This document shows, in pieces, positions 25,647-34,712 of a DNA stretch of 64,000 nucleotides. Each line of letters opens with the position of its first letter. Positions within the stretch are counted from its first letter, which is position 1. Source of the DNA: Phyllobacterium pellucidum (GTDB taxonomy: Bacteria > Pseudomonadota > Alphaproteobacteria > Rhizobiales > Rhizobiaceae); contig NZ_JABUMX010000001.1 in NCBI RefSeq assembly GCF_013327855.1, positions 372,001-436,000 on the forward strand, read 5' to 3'. The translations under genes were made by a program, and so were the position numbers. The notes beneath the pieces are model-generated. The model saw nothing but the letters and a program-made list of their open reading frames with translations, searched no databases and was not told the DNA's origin.

Positions 25647-26291
25647 TTAAAACTTGTAACCAACGCCAACGCGGACTTCGTTTGTGGTCAGCTTGCTCGA
25701 AACGTCGCTGAGGCCACCAAGATCGTAGTCCTTGCGTCCGAAATCGTTGTAACGATATTCGACGCGGCCAACGATGTTGTTGGTGATCTTGGCTTCGGCG
25801 CCTGCGCCGACCGTCCAGCCGAGCAGCGTGTTGGAATCGCTGCCGGTATCGGCCGAAAGCTTGCTGTTCGTCACGGCAAGACCGCCGGTGCCATAAAGCA
25901 GCACAGGGTCAAGGGCGATACCGGCACGGGCACGTACCGAGCCTTCTACGCCCTGCTTGGCCTTGATGCCGTTGCGGGTTTCATCGCCGCCGGAATAGCC
26001 GAGATCGGCTTCACCACCGTATACGAACTGGCCGTTCTGGAAGTTGTAACCACCATAAGCACCACCTTTGAAACCGTCGGCATTGATTTTGCCGTCATCG
26101 GTCTTGTGCTTGTTCCAGCCGTAGCCGCCATAGGCACCGAGATAAGCGCCTGACCAGTCGGATGCGACAGGCGCTGCTTCGACGGGAGCCGGCGCTGGCG
26201 GCTGTTCCATGACAGCGTCGGCGGCAAATACGGGAGCGGAAAGCATCAGCACGGCGGCCGACGCGAGGAAGGTTGTTTTAAGAGTGCGCAT
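25647..26291 (-). CDS. Omp25/Omp31-family outer membrane beta-barrel protein
   Basis: The 214-residue protein has a signal peptide ending 'PVFAADAV' and a Pro/Ala/Glu-rich linker ('EQPPAPAPVEAAP'), followed by an eight-strand barrel: 'GAYGGYGWNKHKTDDGK', 'GGAYGGYNFQNGQFVYGGEADLGY', 'GWTVGAGAEAKITNNIVGRVEYRYNDFG' and the terminal 'VRVGVGYKF' ending in Phe, the BAM signal. It resembles Brucella Omp25 throughout. Omp25/31 proteins are abundant, peptidoglycan-associated surface proteins of Brucella and its relatives. A long AT-rich region (26292-26770) lies upstream. Confidence 0.92.
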   Translation of the reverse strand: MRTLKTTFLASAAVLMLSAPVFAADAVMEQPPAPAPVEAAPVASDWSGAYLGAYGGYGWNKHKTDDGKINADGFKGGAYGGYNFQNGQFVYGGEADLGYSGGDETRNGIKAKQGVEGSVRARAGIALDPVLLYGTGGLAVTNSKLSADTGSDSNTLLGWTVGAGAEAKITNNIVGRVEYRYNDFGRKDYDLGGLSDVSSKLTTNEVRVGVGYKF

Positions 26292-26770
26292 GGCAATCTC
26301 CTTTTTTTAAACTCTTTTACACGGAGCGGGCACTGGTCGGGGGGAAAACCATGGATTGCGTCCGCTTAACGAGGCGGACATTCGCGCCGCATTGTGGCGG
26401 CACTTGCGCGGCAGTGTGATAAGAAACCGACGAGATCGTGGCCGAAATGCGATGTGCTTTTTGCGCAACATTCTGCATTGCGGCCAAACTCAATAGTATG
26501 TCAGTCTAGCTGTGAAAGAACTGCTCACAAACATTTGATAATAAACAAAACTATCTTGCTGGGAATGGTTAAATTCCGATTAGAATACTTAATATTTACT
26601 TAATATTTGCACAGATCGACGGAGAGACATTGCCACCGTCAAACAACGCAACTTTCGGCGAGCAAGCCGTAGCGAAAGAACACCGTTCCACTGCTTCTGT
26701 TCACTGCTGACCTTTCACCCTCGCGCTTTTCGTCGCCGAACCCTATATTCGGACCTGAATCACAGCATGG
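26292..26770. other. AT-rich upstream region of the omp25-like gene
   Basis: These 479 bases have no supported gene. The middle part (about 26510-26620) is strikingly AT-rich and contains the direct repeat ACTTAATATTT twice (near 26586-26607). The part next to the omp gene probably carries its promoter and a long 5' leader. No sRNA or operator was identified with confidence. Confidence 0.5.
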
Positions 26771-27550
26771 ATGGAGTGGACCTTGAAGATTGACCGAACC
26801 GTTGCTCTCGTAACCGGCGGCGCGAAACGGATCGGCAAGGCGATTGTCGAAGACCTGGCGGCGCATGGTTTTGCCGTCGCCATTCATGGCCATAACGGCC
26901 TTGATGAAGCGCGCGACCTGCTTCGCTCAATCGAGGCGCGCGGAGGCAAGGGCTGCGTGGTGAAAGCCGATCTCAGCGACAGTGACGCGGTTCGCCGGCT
27001 GATCGGCGATGTCGGGGCCGCGCTGGGCCCGGTGCAACTCCTCGTCAACAACGCTTCGGTGTTTCACGCGGACGGCATCGGCGATCTCGGCAATGACGAG
27101 ATCTGGGACAGCCATTTTGCGGTGCATGTCAAGGCGCCGGTGCTGCTCGCCGACGCCATGGCCGCGGCCCTTTCACCGGAAGCGGAGGGACTGATTGTCA
27201 ACATGATCGACCAGCGCGTCCTGAAGCTCATGCCGACGTTTACATCCTACACATTGTCGAAGGCGGCACTGTGGGCCGCGACGCAAACGCTGGCGCAGGC
27301 GCTGGCGCCGCGTATTCGCGTCAACGGCATCGGCCCAGGCCCTACCCTGCCGAGCTCCCGCCAGGATACCGCCGCGTTCGACAAGCAGGTTCACGCGCTC
27401 CTGTTGCAGCGCGGCCCCGATTTGTCAGAATTTGGCCGCACAATCCGCTACCTCTGGGAGACCCGCTCGATCACAGGGCAGATGATCGCCCTTGACGGCG
27501 GACAGCATCTGGCGTGGGAAACGCCCGATGTATCAGGAATTATTGAATGA
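26771..27550 (+). CDS. SDR oxidoreductase, pteridine-reductase-like (FolM/PTR1 type)
   Basis: The 259-residue short-chain dehydrogenase has the NAD(P) motif 'TGGAKRIG' (residues 15-22) and 'NNAS' at 93-96. The catalytic set D147-x12-Y160-x3-K164 replaces the usual Ser-Tyr-Lys. Asp in place of Ser, exactly 13 residues before Tyr, is the arrangement of trypanosomatid PTR1, and FolM is the related bacterial dihydromonapterin reductase. It should use NADPH to reduce a pterin. The stop overlaps the uvrC start (ATGA). A TTG at 26783 is an alternative start. Confidence 0.82.
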   Translation: MEWTLKIDRTVALVTGGAKRIGKAIVEDLAAHGFAVAIHGHNGLDEARDLLRSIEARGGKGCVVKADLSDSDAVRRLIGDVGAALGPVQLLVNNASVFHADGIGDLGNDEIWDSHFAVHVKAPVLLADAMAAALSPEAEGLIVNMIDQRVLKLMPTFTSYTLSKAALWAATQTLAQALAPRIRVNGIGPGPTLPSSRQDTAAFDKQVHALLLQRGPDLSEFGRTIRYLWETRSITGQMIALDGGQHLAWETPDVSGIIE

Positions 27551-29643
27551 GCGACCCGGCCAATCAGAACCAGAAGAACGAGCTTCACGCCGACAATACC
27601 AACGATGACGACATCATCCTTGGCGTCGACGAGGAAGACGAGCCTGTCGAGGAAAGCAATGAGCCCGTCCGCGACGTCGCCGCGCTGATCAGCGCGATCG
27701 AATGGGATACCAGCGTCGTTTCCGAAGGCTCGAGCGGTCCTGACGTGATTGCGGACCTCGTCAAGCGGCTTCCCAACAAGCCCGGCGTCTATCGCATGTT
27801 CAATGCGAGCGGCGACGTTCTTTATGTCGGCAAGGCACACAGTCTGAAGAAGCGCGTTTCCAACTATGCGCGCGGACAGGGGCACAATAACCGCATCTCC
27901 CGGATGATCCGCGAGACGGTCAAAATGGAGTTCGTCGTCACGCGCACCGAAACGGAGGCGCTTCTCCTTGAAGCGAATCTGATCAAGCGCTTACGGCCGC
28001 GTTTTAACGTGCTGATGCGCGACGACAAGTCCTTCCCCTATATCCTGCTCACCGCCCCGAAGCGCGGCGAAAAATGGCTGGCGCCCGGCATCTTCAAGCA
28101 TCGTGGTGCGCGCTCCAGCAAGGGCGACTATTTTGGCCCCTTCGCTTCGGCGGGGGCGGTAGGACGCACGATCAATGCGTTGCAGCGTGCCTTCCTTTTG
28201 CGCACCTGCACCGATTCCTTCTACGAGAACCGCAGCCGGCCGTGCCTGCTCTATCAGATCAAGCGCTGCTCGGGCCCGTGCACCGGCGAGGTCAGCGAAG
28301 GCGACTACGACGAACTTGTGCGCGAAACGAAGGCGTTCCTCTCGGGCAAGAGCCAGGCGGTCAAAACCCACCTTTCCGACGCGATGCGCGAGGCTTCGGC
28401 CGAACTCGACTTCGAACGCGCCGCCATCTATCGCGACCGCCTCTCGGCTCTCTCGCATGTGCAATCGCATTCCGGCATCAATCCGCAATCCGTCGAGGAA
28501 GCCGACGTTTTCGCCATCTACCAAGATGGCGGCGTGACTTGCATTCAGGTGTTTTTCTTCCGCACCGGACAGAACTGGGGCAACCGCGCCTATTATCCCA
28601 AGGCAGACTCCTCCCTGTCCGCCGCGGAGGTTCTCGGTGCTTTTCTTGCGCAGTTCTATGACGACAAGCCAAGCCCCGCCTTGATCATGCTGTCGGAAAC
28701 AGTCGAAGACCAGGAACTGCTCTGCGCTGCCCTCACCGCAAAATCTGACCGCAAGGTCTCGATCACCGTGCCGCAGCGCGGCGAAAAGAGGGATCTGGTC
28801 GAACACGCCTTGAGCAATGCACGCGAGGCGCTGGGACGGCAACTCGCGGAGACCTCATCGCAATCGCGCCTGCTCAAGGGCGTCGCCGATACGTTCGGGC
28901 TGGAAAAGACGCCCCGTCGCATCGAGGTCTACGATAACTCGCACATCATGGGAACCAACGCGATCGGCGCGATGATCGTCGCCGGGCCGCAGGGCTTCGT
29001 CAAAAACCAGTATCGCAAGTTCAATATCCGCTCGACCGAGATTACCCCGGGCGATGATTTCGGCATGATGCGCGAAGTCATCGAGCGGCGATTCAGCCGG
29101 CTGGTCAAAGAGCACGGAACGCCCGAGAACCGCGATGCACCGGCCGAGGACCTTGAGGTCGATGAATTCGAGGAAGATACCGATGCCTTCCCCGCCTGGC
29201 CGGACATCATCCTGATCGACGGCGGACAGGGGCAGATGAGCGCGGTGCGCGGCATCCTCAACGAGATGGGCATCGCTGACAAGGTGACCGCTATCGGCGT
29301 TGCCAAGGGCGTCGACCGCGATGCCGGACGCGAGCGGTTCTTCATGGAAGGCAAGCCGTCGTTCACGTTGCCGCCGCGCGACCCTGTTCTCTATTTCCTG
29401 CAGCGCCTGCGCGACGAGGCACACCGTTTTGCCATCGGCACCCACCGGGCCAAGCGCAAGAAGGAAATGGTGAAGAATCCGCTCGACGAGATCGCCGGTA
29501 TCGGTCCGTCGCGCAAGCGCGCGCTCCTGCATCAATTCGGCACGGCAAAGGCAGTTTCACGCGCCGCTGTCGAAGATTTGATGAAGGTCGACGGCATATC
29601 TGAAGCGATGGCGATTACAATTCGCGACCATTTCCGTACATAG
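27547..29643 (+). CDS. uvrC: Excinuclease ABC subunit C
   Basis: The 698-residue UvrC makes both incisions in nucleotide excision repair. After an unusually long acidic N-terminal extension (about 75 residues, '[17 protein letters not shown]') come the GIY-YIG domain ('[21 protein letters not shown]'), a UVR motif ('[16 protein letters not shown]'), the RNase H-like nuclease domain ('[17 protein letters not shown]') and a C-terminal double helix-hairpin-helix ('[13 protein letters not shown]', '[16 protein letters not shown]'). The start overlaps the SDR gene's stop. Confidence 0.97.
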   Translation: MSDPANQNQKNELHADNTNDDDIILGVDEEDEPVEESNEPVRDVAALISAIEWDTSVVSEGSSGPDVIADLVKRLPNKPGVYRMFNASGDVLYVGKAHSLKKRVSNYARGQGHNNRISRMIRETVKMEFVVTRTETEALLLEANLIKRLRPRFNVLMRDDKSFPYILLTAPKRGEKWLAPGIFKHRGARSSKGDYFGPFASAGAVGRTINALQRAFLLRTCTDSFYENRSRPCLLYQIKRCSGPCTGEVSEGDYDELVRETKAFLSGKSQAVKTHLSDAMREASAELDFERAAIYRDRLSALSHVQSHSGINPQSVEEADVFAIYQDGGVTCIQVFFFRTGQNWGNRAYYPKADSSLSAAEVLGAFLAQFYDDKPSPALIMLSETVEDQELLCAALTAKSDRKVSITVPQRGEKRDLVEHALSNAREALGRQLAETSSQSRLLKGVADTFGLEKTPRRIEVYDNSHIMGTNAIGAMIVAGPQGFVKNQYRKFNIRSTEITPGDDFGMMREVIERRFSRLVKEHGTPENRDAPAEDLEVDEFEEDTDAFPAWPDIILIDGGQGQMSAVRGILNEMGIADKVTAIGVAKGVDRDAGRERFFMEGKPSFTLPPRDPVLYFLQRLRDEAHRFAIGTHRAKRKKEMVKNPLDEIAGIGPSRKRALLHQFGTAKAVSRAAVEDLMKVDGISEAMAITIRDHFRT

Positions 29644-29741
29644 CTGATTTTCGGACATAAATGCGCCTGACTTCTTATTGATTGGCTTGACGTTTGGCGG
29701 TCGAGCCACTTTGATCGGCACTGATTTGATTGGTTGGAAAC

Positions 29742-30326
29742 ATGCCCAGAAACAACGCCTACTCACTGCCGAACCTGTTGACCTATGCCCGTATCATCGC
29801 GGTTCCCCTCGTCGTCATTTGCTTCTTCCTCGAAGGCAGGCTGCAATCGAGCGACGCTGCGCGGTGGGGCGCGCTGGCCATCTTCCTGATCGCCAGCATT
29901 ACCGACTTTTTCGATGGTTATCTCGCCCGTATCTGGCAACAGACTTCTACGATCGGGCGTATGCTCGATCCCATCGCCGATAAACTGCTGGTTTCCGCCG
30001 TCCTCCTCCTTCTCGCTGCGGACGGAACGATAGCAGGCTGGAGCCTTTGGGCGGCCATCATCATCCTTTGCCGGGAAATTCTTGTTTCGGGCCTGCGCGA
30101 ATATCTTGCCGAACTCAAGGTCAGCGTGCCGGTCAGCCGGCTGGCGAAATGGAAGACGACGATCCAGATGATCGCGATCGCGTTTTTGCTGACCGGCCCG
30201 GCCGGCGACAAGATCGTGCCGATCGTGACAATAACCGGCATTATTCTATTGTGGATTGCCGCGCTCATTACGCTGTACACTGGCTGGGACTATTTCCGCG
30301 CCGGCCTGAAGCACGTCGTCGATTAG
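29742..30326 (+). CDS. pgsA: CDP-diacylglycerol-glycerol-3-phosphate 3-phosphatidyltransferase
   Basis: This 194-residue membrane enzyme has the complete signature D-G-x2-A-R-x8-G-x3-D-x3-D ('DGYLARIWQQTSTIGRMLDP'). It begins 'SLPNLLTYARIIAVPLVVI', as PgsA does, and contains 'LCREILVSGLREYLAELKVSVPVSRLAKWKTTIQM', which distinguishes true PgsA from its paralogues. It makes phosphatidylglycerol-phosphate at the inner membrane. The gene is followed after 12 bases by moaD. Confidence 0.95.
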   Translation: MPRNNAYSLPNLLTYARIIAVPLVVICFFLEGRLQSSDAARWGALAIFLIASITDFFDGYLARIWQQTSTIGRMLDPIADKLLVSAVLLLLAADGTIAGWSLWAAIIILCREILVSGLREYLAELKVSVPVSRLAKWKTTIQMIAIAFLLTGPAGDKIVPIVTITGIILLWIAALITLYTGWDYFRAGLKHVVD

Positions 30327-30338
30327 AGAGGTTTCGAT

Positions 30339-30593
30339 ATGACCAAGCTCGTCTATTTCGCATGGGTACGCGAGCGAATCGGCAAAGGCGAGGAAGACCT
30401 CGAACTGGCTCCATCGATCGTAACCGTCGGCGACCTTCTCGCGCATCTGAAGCAACGCGGCGACGAATATGAGGCGGCATTCGAATATCCAGAGGTCATC
30501 CGGGTTGCTATCGACCAGGAGCATGTCGAGCACGACGCGCCGATCCAGGGTGCGCGCGAAATCGCCCTCTTCCCGCCGATGACCGGGGGATGA
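30339..30593 (+). CDS. moaD: Molybdopterin synthase small subunit
   Basis: The 84-residue ubiquitin-like sulfur carrier ends in the required Gly-Gly ('FPPMTGG'), which is thiocarboxylated and donates sulfur to precursor Z (cPMP). 'YFAWVRERIGKGEEDLEL' is the usual N-terminal strand. The moaE start follows one base after the stop, so the two subunits are made together. Confidence 0.95.
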   Translation: MTKLVYFAWVRERIGKGEEDLELAPSIVTVGDLLAHLKQRGDEYEAAFEYPEVIRVAIDQEHVEHDAPIQGAREIALFPPMTGG

Positions 30594-30594
30594 A

Positions 30595-31074
30595 ATGGGT
30601 TCGGTCAAGCCCCTCGTCCGGATTCAGGGTGAGGATTTCGATACAGCCTCCGAGATTGCCCGCCTGACCGAAAACCGCCGCGGCATAGGCGCCGTCGTAA
30701 CATTCAGCGGCCTTTGCCGCGACGAGGCAGGAACGCTCGCCGCGCTCGAGATCGAGCATTATCCCGGCATGGCCGAAGCCGAGATCACCCGCATTGCCGA
30801 CGAGGCCCTGGCGCGCTGGAGCCTGGACGGGCTGACGGTCATCCATCGCTACGGCTTCATCAAGCCCGGCGAAAACATCGTCCTTGTGGTTGCGGCCTCG
30901 GCGCATCGGCAGGCGGCTTTCGAAGCCGCGTCGTTCCTGATGGATTACCTAAAAAATGCCGCACCTTTCTGGAAAAAACAGCATCTCGTTGGCAGGGATG
31001 GCGAGAACAGCTGGGTGGAAGCCAAGGCAACGGACAAGGAAGCGCTAAGGCGCTGGCAGAAGAAAACCAAATGA
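30595..31074 (+). CDS. moaE: Molybdopterin synthase catalytic subunit
   Basis: The 159-residue large subunit of molybdopterin synthase carries the family blocks 'GAVVTFSGLCRDEAG', 'ALEIEHYPGMAEAEI', 'VIHRYGFIKPGENIVLVVAASAHRQAAFEA' and the active-site 'LMDYLKNAAPFWKKQ' with the catalytic lysine. It serves Mo-cofactor synthesis, needed by enzymes such as the molybdopterin oxidoreductase at 18766-20871. The stop overlaps the next gene (ATGA). Confidence 0.96.
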   Translation: MGSVKPLVRIQGEDFDTASEIARLTENRRGIGAVVTFSGLCRDEAGTLAALEIEHYPGMAEAEITRIADEALARWSLDGLTVIHRYGFIKPGENIVLVVAASAHRQAAFEAASFLMDYLKNAAPFWKKQHLVGRDGENSWVEAKATDKEALRRWQKKTK

Positions 31075-31502
31075 ACCGGATAGCAATCGGATCGCTTGTC
31101 ATCGGCTTCATCGCCGCCGTCGTACTTCTTGGACTGTCGCTGACAGCGCGCAGTGCGGAAGCCGCCGGGCAATTGACCGACATCAACTGGGTTGCGGAAG
31201 ATCTCAATGGCCGCGGCGTCATCGATTATGCGCAGACGACGCTGCTCATCGGGCCGTCGGGCGCCGCGAGCGGCTCGGGGGGTTGCAATCGTTTCGCAAC
31301 GACTGCGACGATCAACGGGGCGAAGATCAGCTTCAAGCCAGCTGCGGCGACGCGCATGATGTGTGCGCCTGCCGTCATGGACCAGGAGCAGAAATTCTTT
31401 GCGGTCCTGGAAGAGGCGCGGACCTATTCGGTCGAGGCCGCTACGGGAAAGCTCTTTCTATACGACAAGGACGGCAAGATCGTCGCCCGCCTGTCGCGAT
31501 AG
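31071..31502 (+). CDS. META-domain (HslJ-like) secreted protein
   Basis: The 143-residue protein starts at the ATG overlapping the moaE stop. It has an N-terminal signal or anchor ('AIGSLVIGFIAAVVLLGLSL') and a META domain: 'GSGGCNRFATTATINGAKISF', 'ATRMMCAPAVMDQEQKFFAVLEEA' and a closing 'LFLYDKDGKIVARL'. META/HslJ proteins are small periplasmic or lipidated beta proteins linked to heat shock and novobiocin tolerance in E. coli; the role here is unknown. A terminator follows at 31521. Confidence 0.82.
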   Translation: MNRIAIGSLVIGFIAAVVLLGLSLTARSAEAAGQLTDINWVAEDLNGRGVIDYAQTTLLIGPSGAASGSGGCNRFATTATINGAKISFKPAAATRMMCAPAVMDQEQKFFAVLEEARTYSVEAATGKLFLYDKDGKIVARLSR

Positions 31503-31520
31503 ACCTCCAGAAACAAAAAA

Positions 31521-31539
31521 GCCGGGCACTTGGCCCGGC
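31521..31539. terminator. Bidirectional terminator (META gene / ndk)
   Basis: The stem is GCCGGGC/GCCCGGC (31521-31527 with 31533-31539) with a 5-base loop. Six A residues lie to the left and five T to the right, extending the stem and giving U tails on both strands. Confidence 0.92.
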
Positions 31540-31562
31540 TTTTTCAATTCGATTATCAGGTA

Positions 31563-31985
31563 TCAACCGACGATTTCGGTGCCCGAGAACCAGTAGGAGA
31601 TTTCCTCGGCAGCGGTTTCGGGAGCATCCGAGCCGTGTACCGAATTCTCGCCGATCGACAGGGCGAACAGTTTGCGGATCGTGCCTTCGTCGGCATTGGC
31701 CGGGTTGGTCGCACCCATGATTTCACGGTTGCGGGCAATCGCGTTCTCGCCTTCGAGGACCTGTACGATCGTCGGGCCGGAGGACATGAACTCGACGAGC
31801 TCGCCAAAGAACGGGCGTTCCTTGTGGACCGCGTAGAAGCCTTCGGCTTCGCGGCGGCTCATCCAAACGCGCTTCGAAGCAACGACACGAAGGCCGGCCT
31901 CTTCGAACTTCTGGATAATGGCACCGGTGAGATTGCGACGCGTCGCGTCGGGCTTGATCATCGAGAAAGTGCGTTCAATCGCCAT
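31563..31985 (-). CDS. ndk: Nucleoside diphosphate kinase
   Basis: The 140-residue enzyme starts at 31985 ('[18 protein letters not shown]'); the longer frame upstream is not part of the family. The active-site His lies in '[11 protein letters not shown]', and the substrate-binding 'KPDA' and '[14 protein letters not shown]' are present. It transfers the gamma phosphate from ATP to NDPs. A terminator shared with the convergent META gene lies just downstream. Confidence 0.97.
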   Translation of the reverse strand: MAIERTFSMIKPDATRRNLTGAIIQKFEEAGLRVVASKRVWMSRREAEGFYAVHKERPFFGELVEFMSSGPTIVQVLEGENAIARNREIMGATNPANADEGTIRKLFALSIGENSVHGSDAPETAAEEISYWFSGTEIVG

Positions 31986-32206
31986 GGGAGTAAACCTTGT
32001 CATGAGGGAAATTGGTGGCGACCCTATAGCGGCAGGCAGTGCTTTTGCCAAGGGCTCGCCGCGATAAAGGCGATGGCGCCAAACTCATCGCTGCCTGCCA
32101 TGCTCGGGCGGGCCCATCCTTGGCGCAGAATAAAATCGCGTGGAAAGATGGCATCGTTTGGATAATGTGTCAGCAGGACTGACTCTTATCGGCGGAACTC
32201 AACGTC

Positions 32207-32719
32207 ATGGAACAGCATTTTCGCATGTTCGCAGCCTATAATCGCTGGGCGAACGAGCGGCTATACGCGGTAGCGGCCGAACTCGATGACGAGGAGTATC
32301 GCCGCGATATGCGCGCTTTCTTTGCGTCGATGCATGGGACGCTCAACCATCTTCTCGTCACCGACCGCATCTGGCTTTTCAGGTTCACTGGTGAAGGCGA
32401 AGCGCCGAAGGGCCTCGATGCGATCCTCTTCGACACGTTCGAGGATCTCAGGATTGCGCGCGTAAAGGAAGATGCCCGCATCATCGACTGGGTCAGCAGC
32501 CTGGATGCAGCGGCCATCGGCGGGCGCTTCACCTATACTACCGTGAGCGATATGCGCACGATCAGCCAAAGGCTTGCCCCGGCGCTGGCGCATCTGTTCA
32601 ACCACCAGACGCATCATCGCGGCCAGGCGCATGCCATTCTGACGGCGCTCGGCAAGACGGCTCCATCCTTCGATCTGATCCAGTTTCAGCGAACGGAAGA
32701 AGGCCGCCCCTACGCCTGA
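32207..32719 (+). CDS. DinB-family putative metalloenzyme
   Basis: The 170-residue four-helix protein of the DinB/YfiT superfamily has the expected metal-ligand histidines: one in 'GTLNHLLVTDRIW' and the pair in 'FNHQTHHRGQAHA'. 'MFAAYNRWANERLY' is the conserved start. Members use a divalent metal and a thiol such as glutathione or bacillithiol; the substrate is unknown. This is not the DNA polymerase IV also called DinB. Confidence 0.87.
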   Translation: MEQHFRMFAAYNRWANERLYAVAAELDDEEYRRDMRAFFASMHGTLNHLLVTDRIWLFRFTGEGEAPKGLDAILFDTFEDLRIARVKEDARIIDWVSSLDAAAIGGRFTYTTVSDMRTISQRLAPALAHLFNHQTHHRGQAHAILTALGKTAPSFDLIQFQRTEEGRPYA

Positions 32720-32800
32720 CGCCATTTTCCGCTCCGTTCGGAACATATCTGCAACAGGAGCGGCTTGCGAAATCGGCATTTCCCGTGCAAAAGCGCGGCC

Positions 32801-34705
32801 ATGCTTATTCTCGACAATATATCCGTGCGCATGGCCGGCCGCTTACTGATCGATCACGCCAGCCTCAACCTGCCTTCGGGCACGAAGGCCGGACTGGTCG
32901 GGCGCAACGGCGCCGGCAAGTCGACACTGTTCAAGGTCATCACCGGCGAGCTTCACGCCGAGACGGGCGATTTCTCGCTGCCGAAGAACGTGCGCATCGG
33001 CCAGGTGGCGCAGGAAGCGCCGGGCACCGAAGACTCGCTGATCGAGATCGTGCTGGCCGCCGATACTGAGCGCAGCGCCCTATTGGCGGAAGCCGAGAGC
33101 GCAACGGACCCGCATCGCATCGCCGATATTCATATACGGCTTGCCGATATCGACGCGCATTCGGCGGAAGCGCGCGCCGGCGCGATCCTTTCGGGTCTCG
33201 GCTTCGACGCGGAGGCGCAGAAGCGGCCCGCCTCGTCTTTTTCGGGCGGCTGGCGCATGCGCGTTGCCCTGGCGTCAGTGCTGTTCGCCGAACCCGATCT
33301 TCTGCTCCTTGACGAGCCGACCAACTATCTCGACCTAGAAGGCACCCTGTGGCTCGAAGATTATGTGCGCCGCTATCCGCATACGGTCATCCTCATCAGC
33401 CATGATCGCGACCTTTTGAATTCCTCGGTCAACGCGATCATCCATCTCGACCAGACCAAGCTGACGCTGTGGCAGGGCAATTATGACCAGTTCGAGCGCC
33501 TGCGCAGTGAAGCGCTGGAGCTGCAGCAAAAGCAGCGCACCAAGCAGGAAGCCCAGCGCAAGCACATGGAATCCTTTGTCGAGCGCTTCCGGGCCAAGGC
33601 ATCCAAAGCAAAGCAGGCCCAATCGCGCCTGAAGGCGTTGCAAAAGCTGAAGCCCATCGCCGCCGTCATCGAGGATCATGTCCGGCCGTTCCATTTTCCC
33701 GAGCCCGAAAAGGTCGTGGCATCGCCGATCATCGCCATCGAGAACGGCGAAGTCGGCTACACGCCGGGCAAGCCTGTATTGCGGCACCTCAATCTGCGCA
33801 TCGACGCCGACGACCGCATCGCCCTCCTTGGTTCGAACGGCAACGGCAAGTCGACGCTGGCAAAGCTCATCGGCGGCCGCCTGCCCTTGCAGAGCGGTCG
33901 CATGACCGTTGCGCCCAATCTCAAGATCTCTTTCTTCGCCCAGCACCAACTCGATGATCTGGTGCCGGAAGACAATGCGATCGAGCATGTGCGCAAACTG
34001 ATGCCGGATGCGCCCGAAGCGAAGGTACGCGCGCGCGTCGCGCAGATGGGTCTTGCGACGGTCAAGATGAACACGGCGGCAAAGGACCTTTCCGGCGGCG
34101 AGAAGGCGCGCCTCCTGATGGGCCTTGCGACCTTCCACGGTCCAAACCTGCTCATCCTCGACGAGCCGACCAACCATCTGGACATCGATAGCCGCGAGGC
34201 GCTGATGTATGCGCTCAACGATTTCAACGGCGCGGTCATCCTCATCGCCCACGACCGCCACCTGATCGAGGCGACGATGGACAGGCTGTGGCTCGTTCGT
34301 GACGGCGGGGTTGCGCCCTATGATGGCGATCTCGACGCTTATCGCGCACTCGTGCTTGCCGATGCAAAGGCGGAACGCTCCGGTAGCGGCAAGGCGACCG
34401 TCGATGAAGGGCAGAAGCTGACCAAGGCCGAGCAACGCAAGCTGGCGGCGCAGCGGCGCGAAGCGTTGAAGCCCCTGCAGAAGAAGATCCATGAGGCGGA
34501 GGCGCAGGTTCAGCGCTTCCAGAAGAAGATCGACACGTTGCAGGCGCAGCTCGCCGATCCGGTCATCTATTCGCGCGAACCTGCCAAGGCGACGCAGATT
34601 GGCAAGGAGATCGGCTATGCCAAGACTTCGCTCGCCCGCGCCGAAGAGGAATGGCTGACGCTGTCAGGCGAATATGAGGAAGCGATGGCGGAACTGGCGC
34701 AGTAA
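32801..34705 (+). CDS. ABC-F family ATP-binding protein
   Basis: The 634-residue protein has two ABC ATPase domains: Walker A 'GRNGAGKST' and 'GSNGNGKST', signatures 'FSGGWRMRVAL' and 'LSGGEKARLLM', and Walker B 'LLLLDEPTNYLD' and 'LLILDEPTNHLD'. A charged coiled-coil linker lies between them ('QKQRTKQEAQRKHMESFVERFRAKASKAKQ') and another at the C-terminus. It lacks membrane domains, as expected of ABC-F (YheS/Uup-like) translation factors that act on the ribosome. The ATG at 32801 is preferred over a TTG at 32765. Confidence 0.93.
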   Translation: MLILDNISVRMAGRLLIDHASLNLPSGTKAGLVGRNGAGKSTLFKVITGELHAETGDFSLPKNVRIGQVAQEAPGTEDSLIEIVLAADTERSALLAEAESATDPHRIADIHIRLADIDAHSAEARAGAILSGLGFDAEAQKRPASSFSGGWRMRVALASVLFAEPDLLLLDEPTNYLDLEGTLWLEDYVRRYPHTVILISHDRDLLNSSVNAIIHLDQTKLTLWQGNYDQFERLRSEALELQQKQRTKQEAQRKHMESFVERFRAKASKAKQAQSRLKALQKLKPIAAVIEDHVRPFHFPEPEKVVASPIIAIENGEVGYTPGKPVLRHLNLRIDADDRIALLGSNGNGKSTLAKLIGGRLPLQSGRMTVAPNLKISFFAQHQLDDLVPEDNAIEHVRKLMPDAPEAKVRARVAQMGLATVKMNTAAKDLSGGEKARLLMGLATFHGPNLLILDEPTNHLDIDSREALMYALNDFNGAVILIAHDRHLIEATMDRLWLVRDGGVAPYDGDLDAYRALVLADAKAERSGSGKATVDEGQKLTKAEQRKLAAQRREALKPLQKKIHEAEAQVQRFQKKIDTLQAQLADPVIYSREPAKATQIGKEIGYAKTSLARAEEEWLTLSGEYEEAMAELAQ

Positions 34706-34712
34706 ACTGTGC

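Noticed and set aside
33335-34492. A 385-residue minus-strand frame opposite the ABC-F gene
   Set aside because: Antisense shadow of conserved ATPase motifs.
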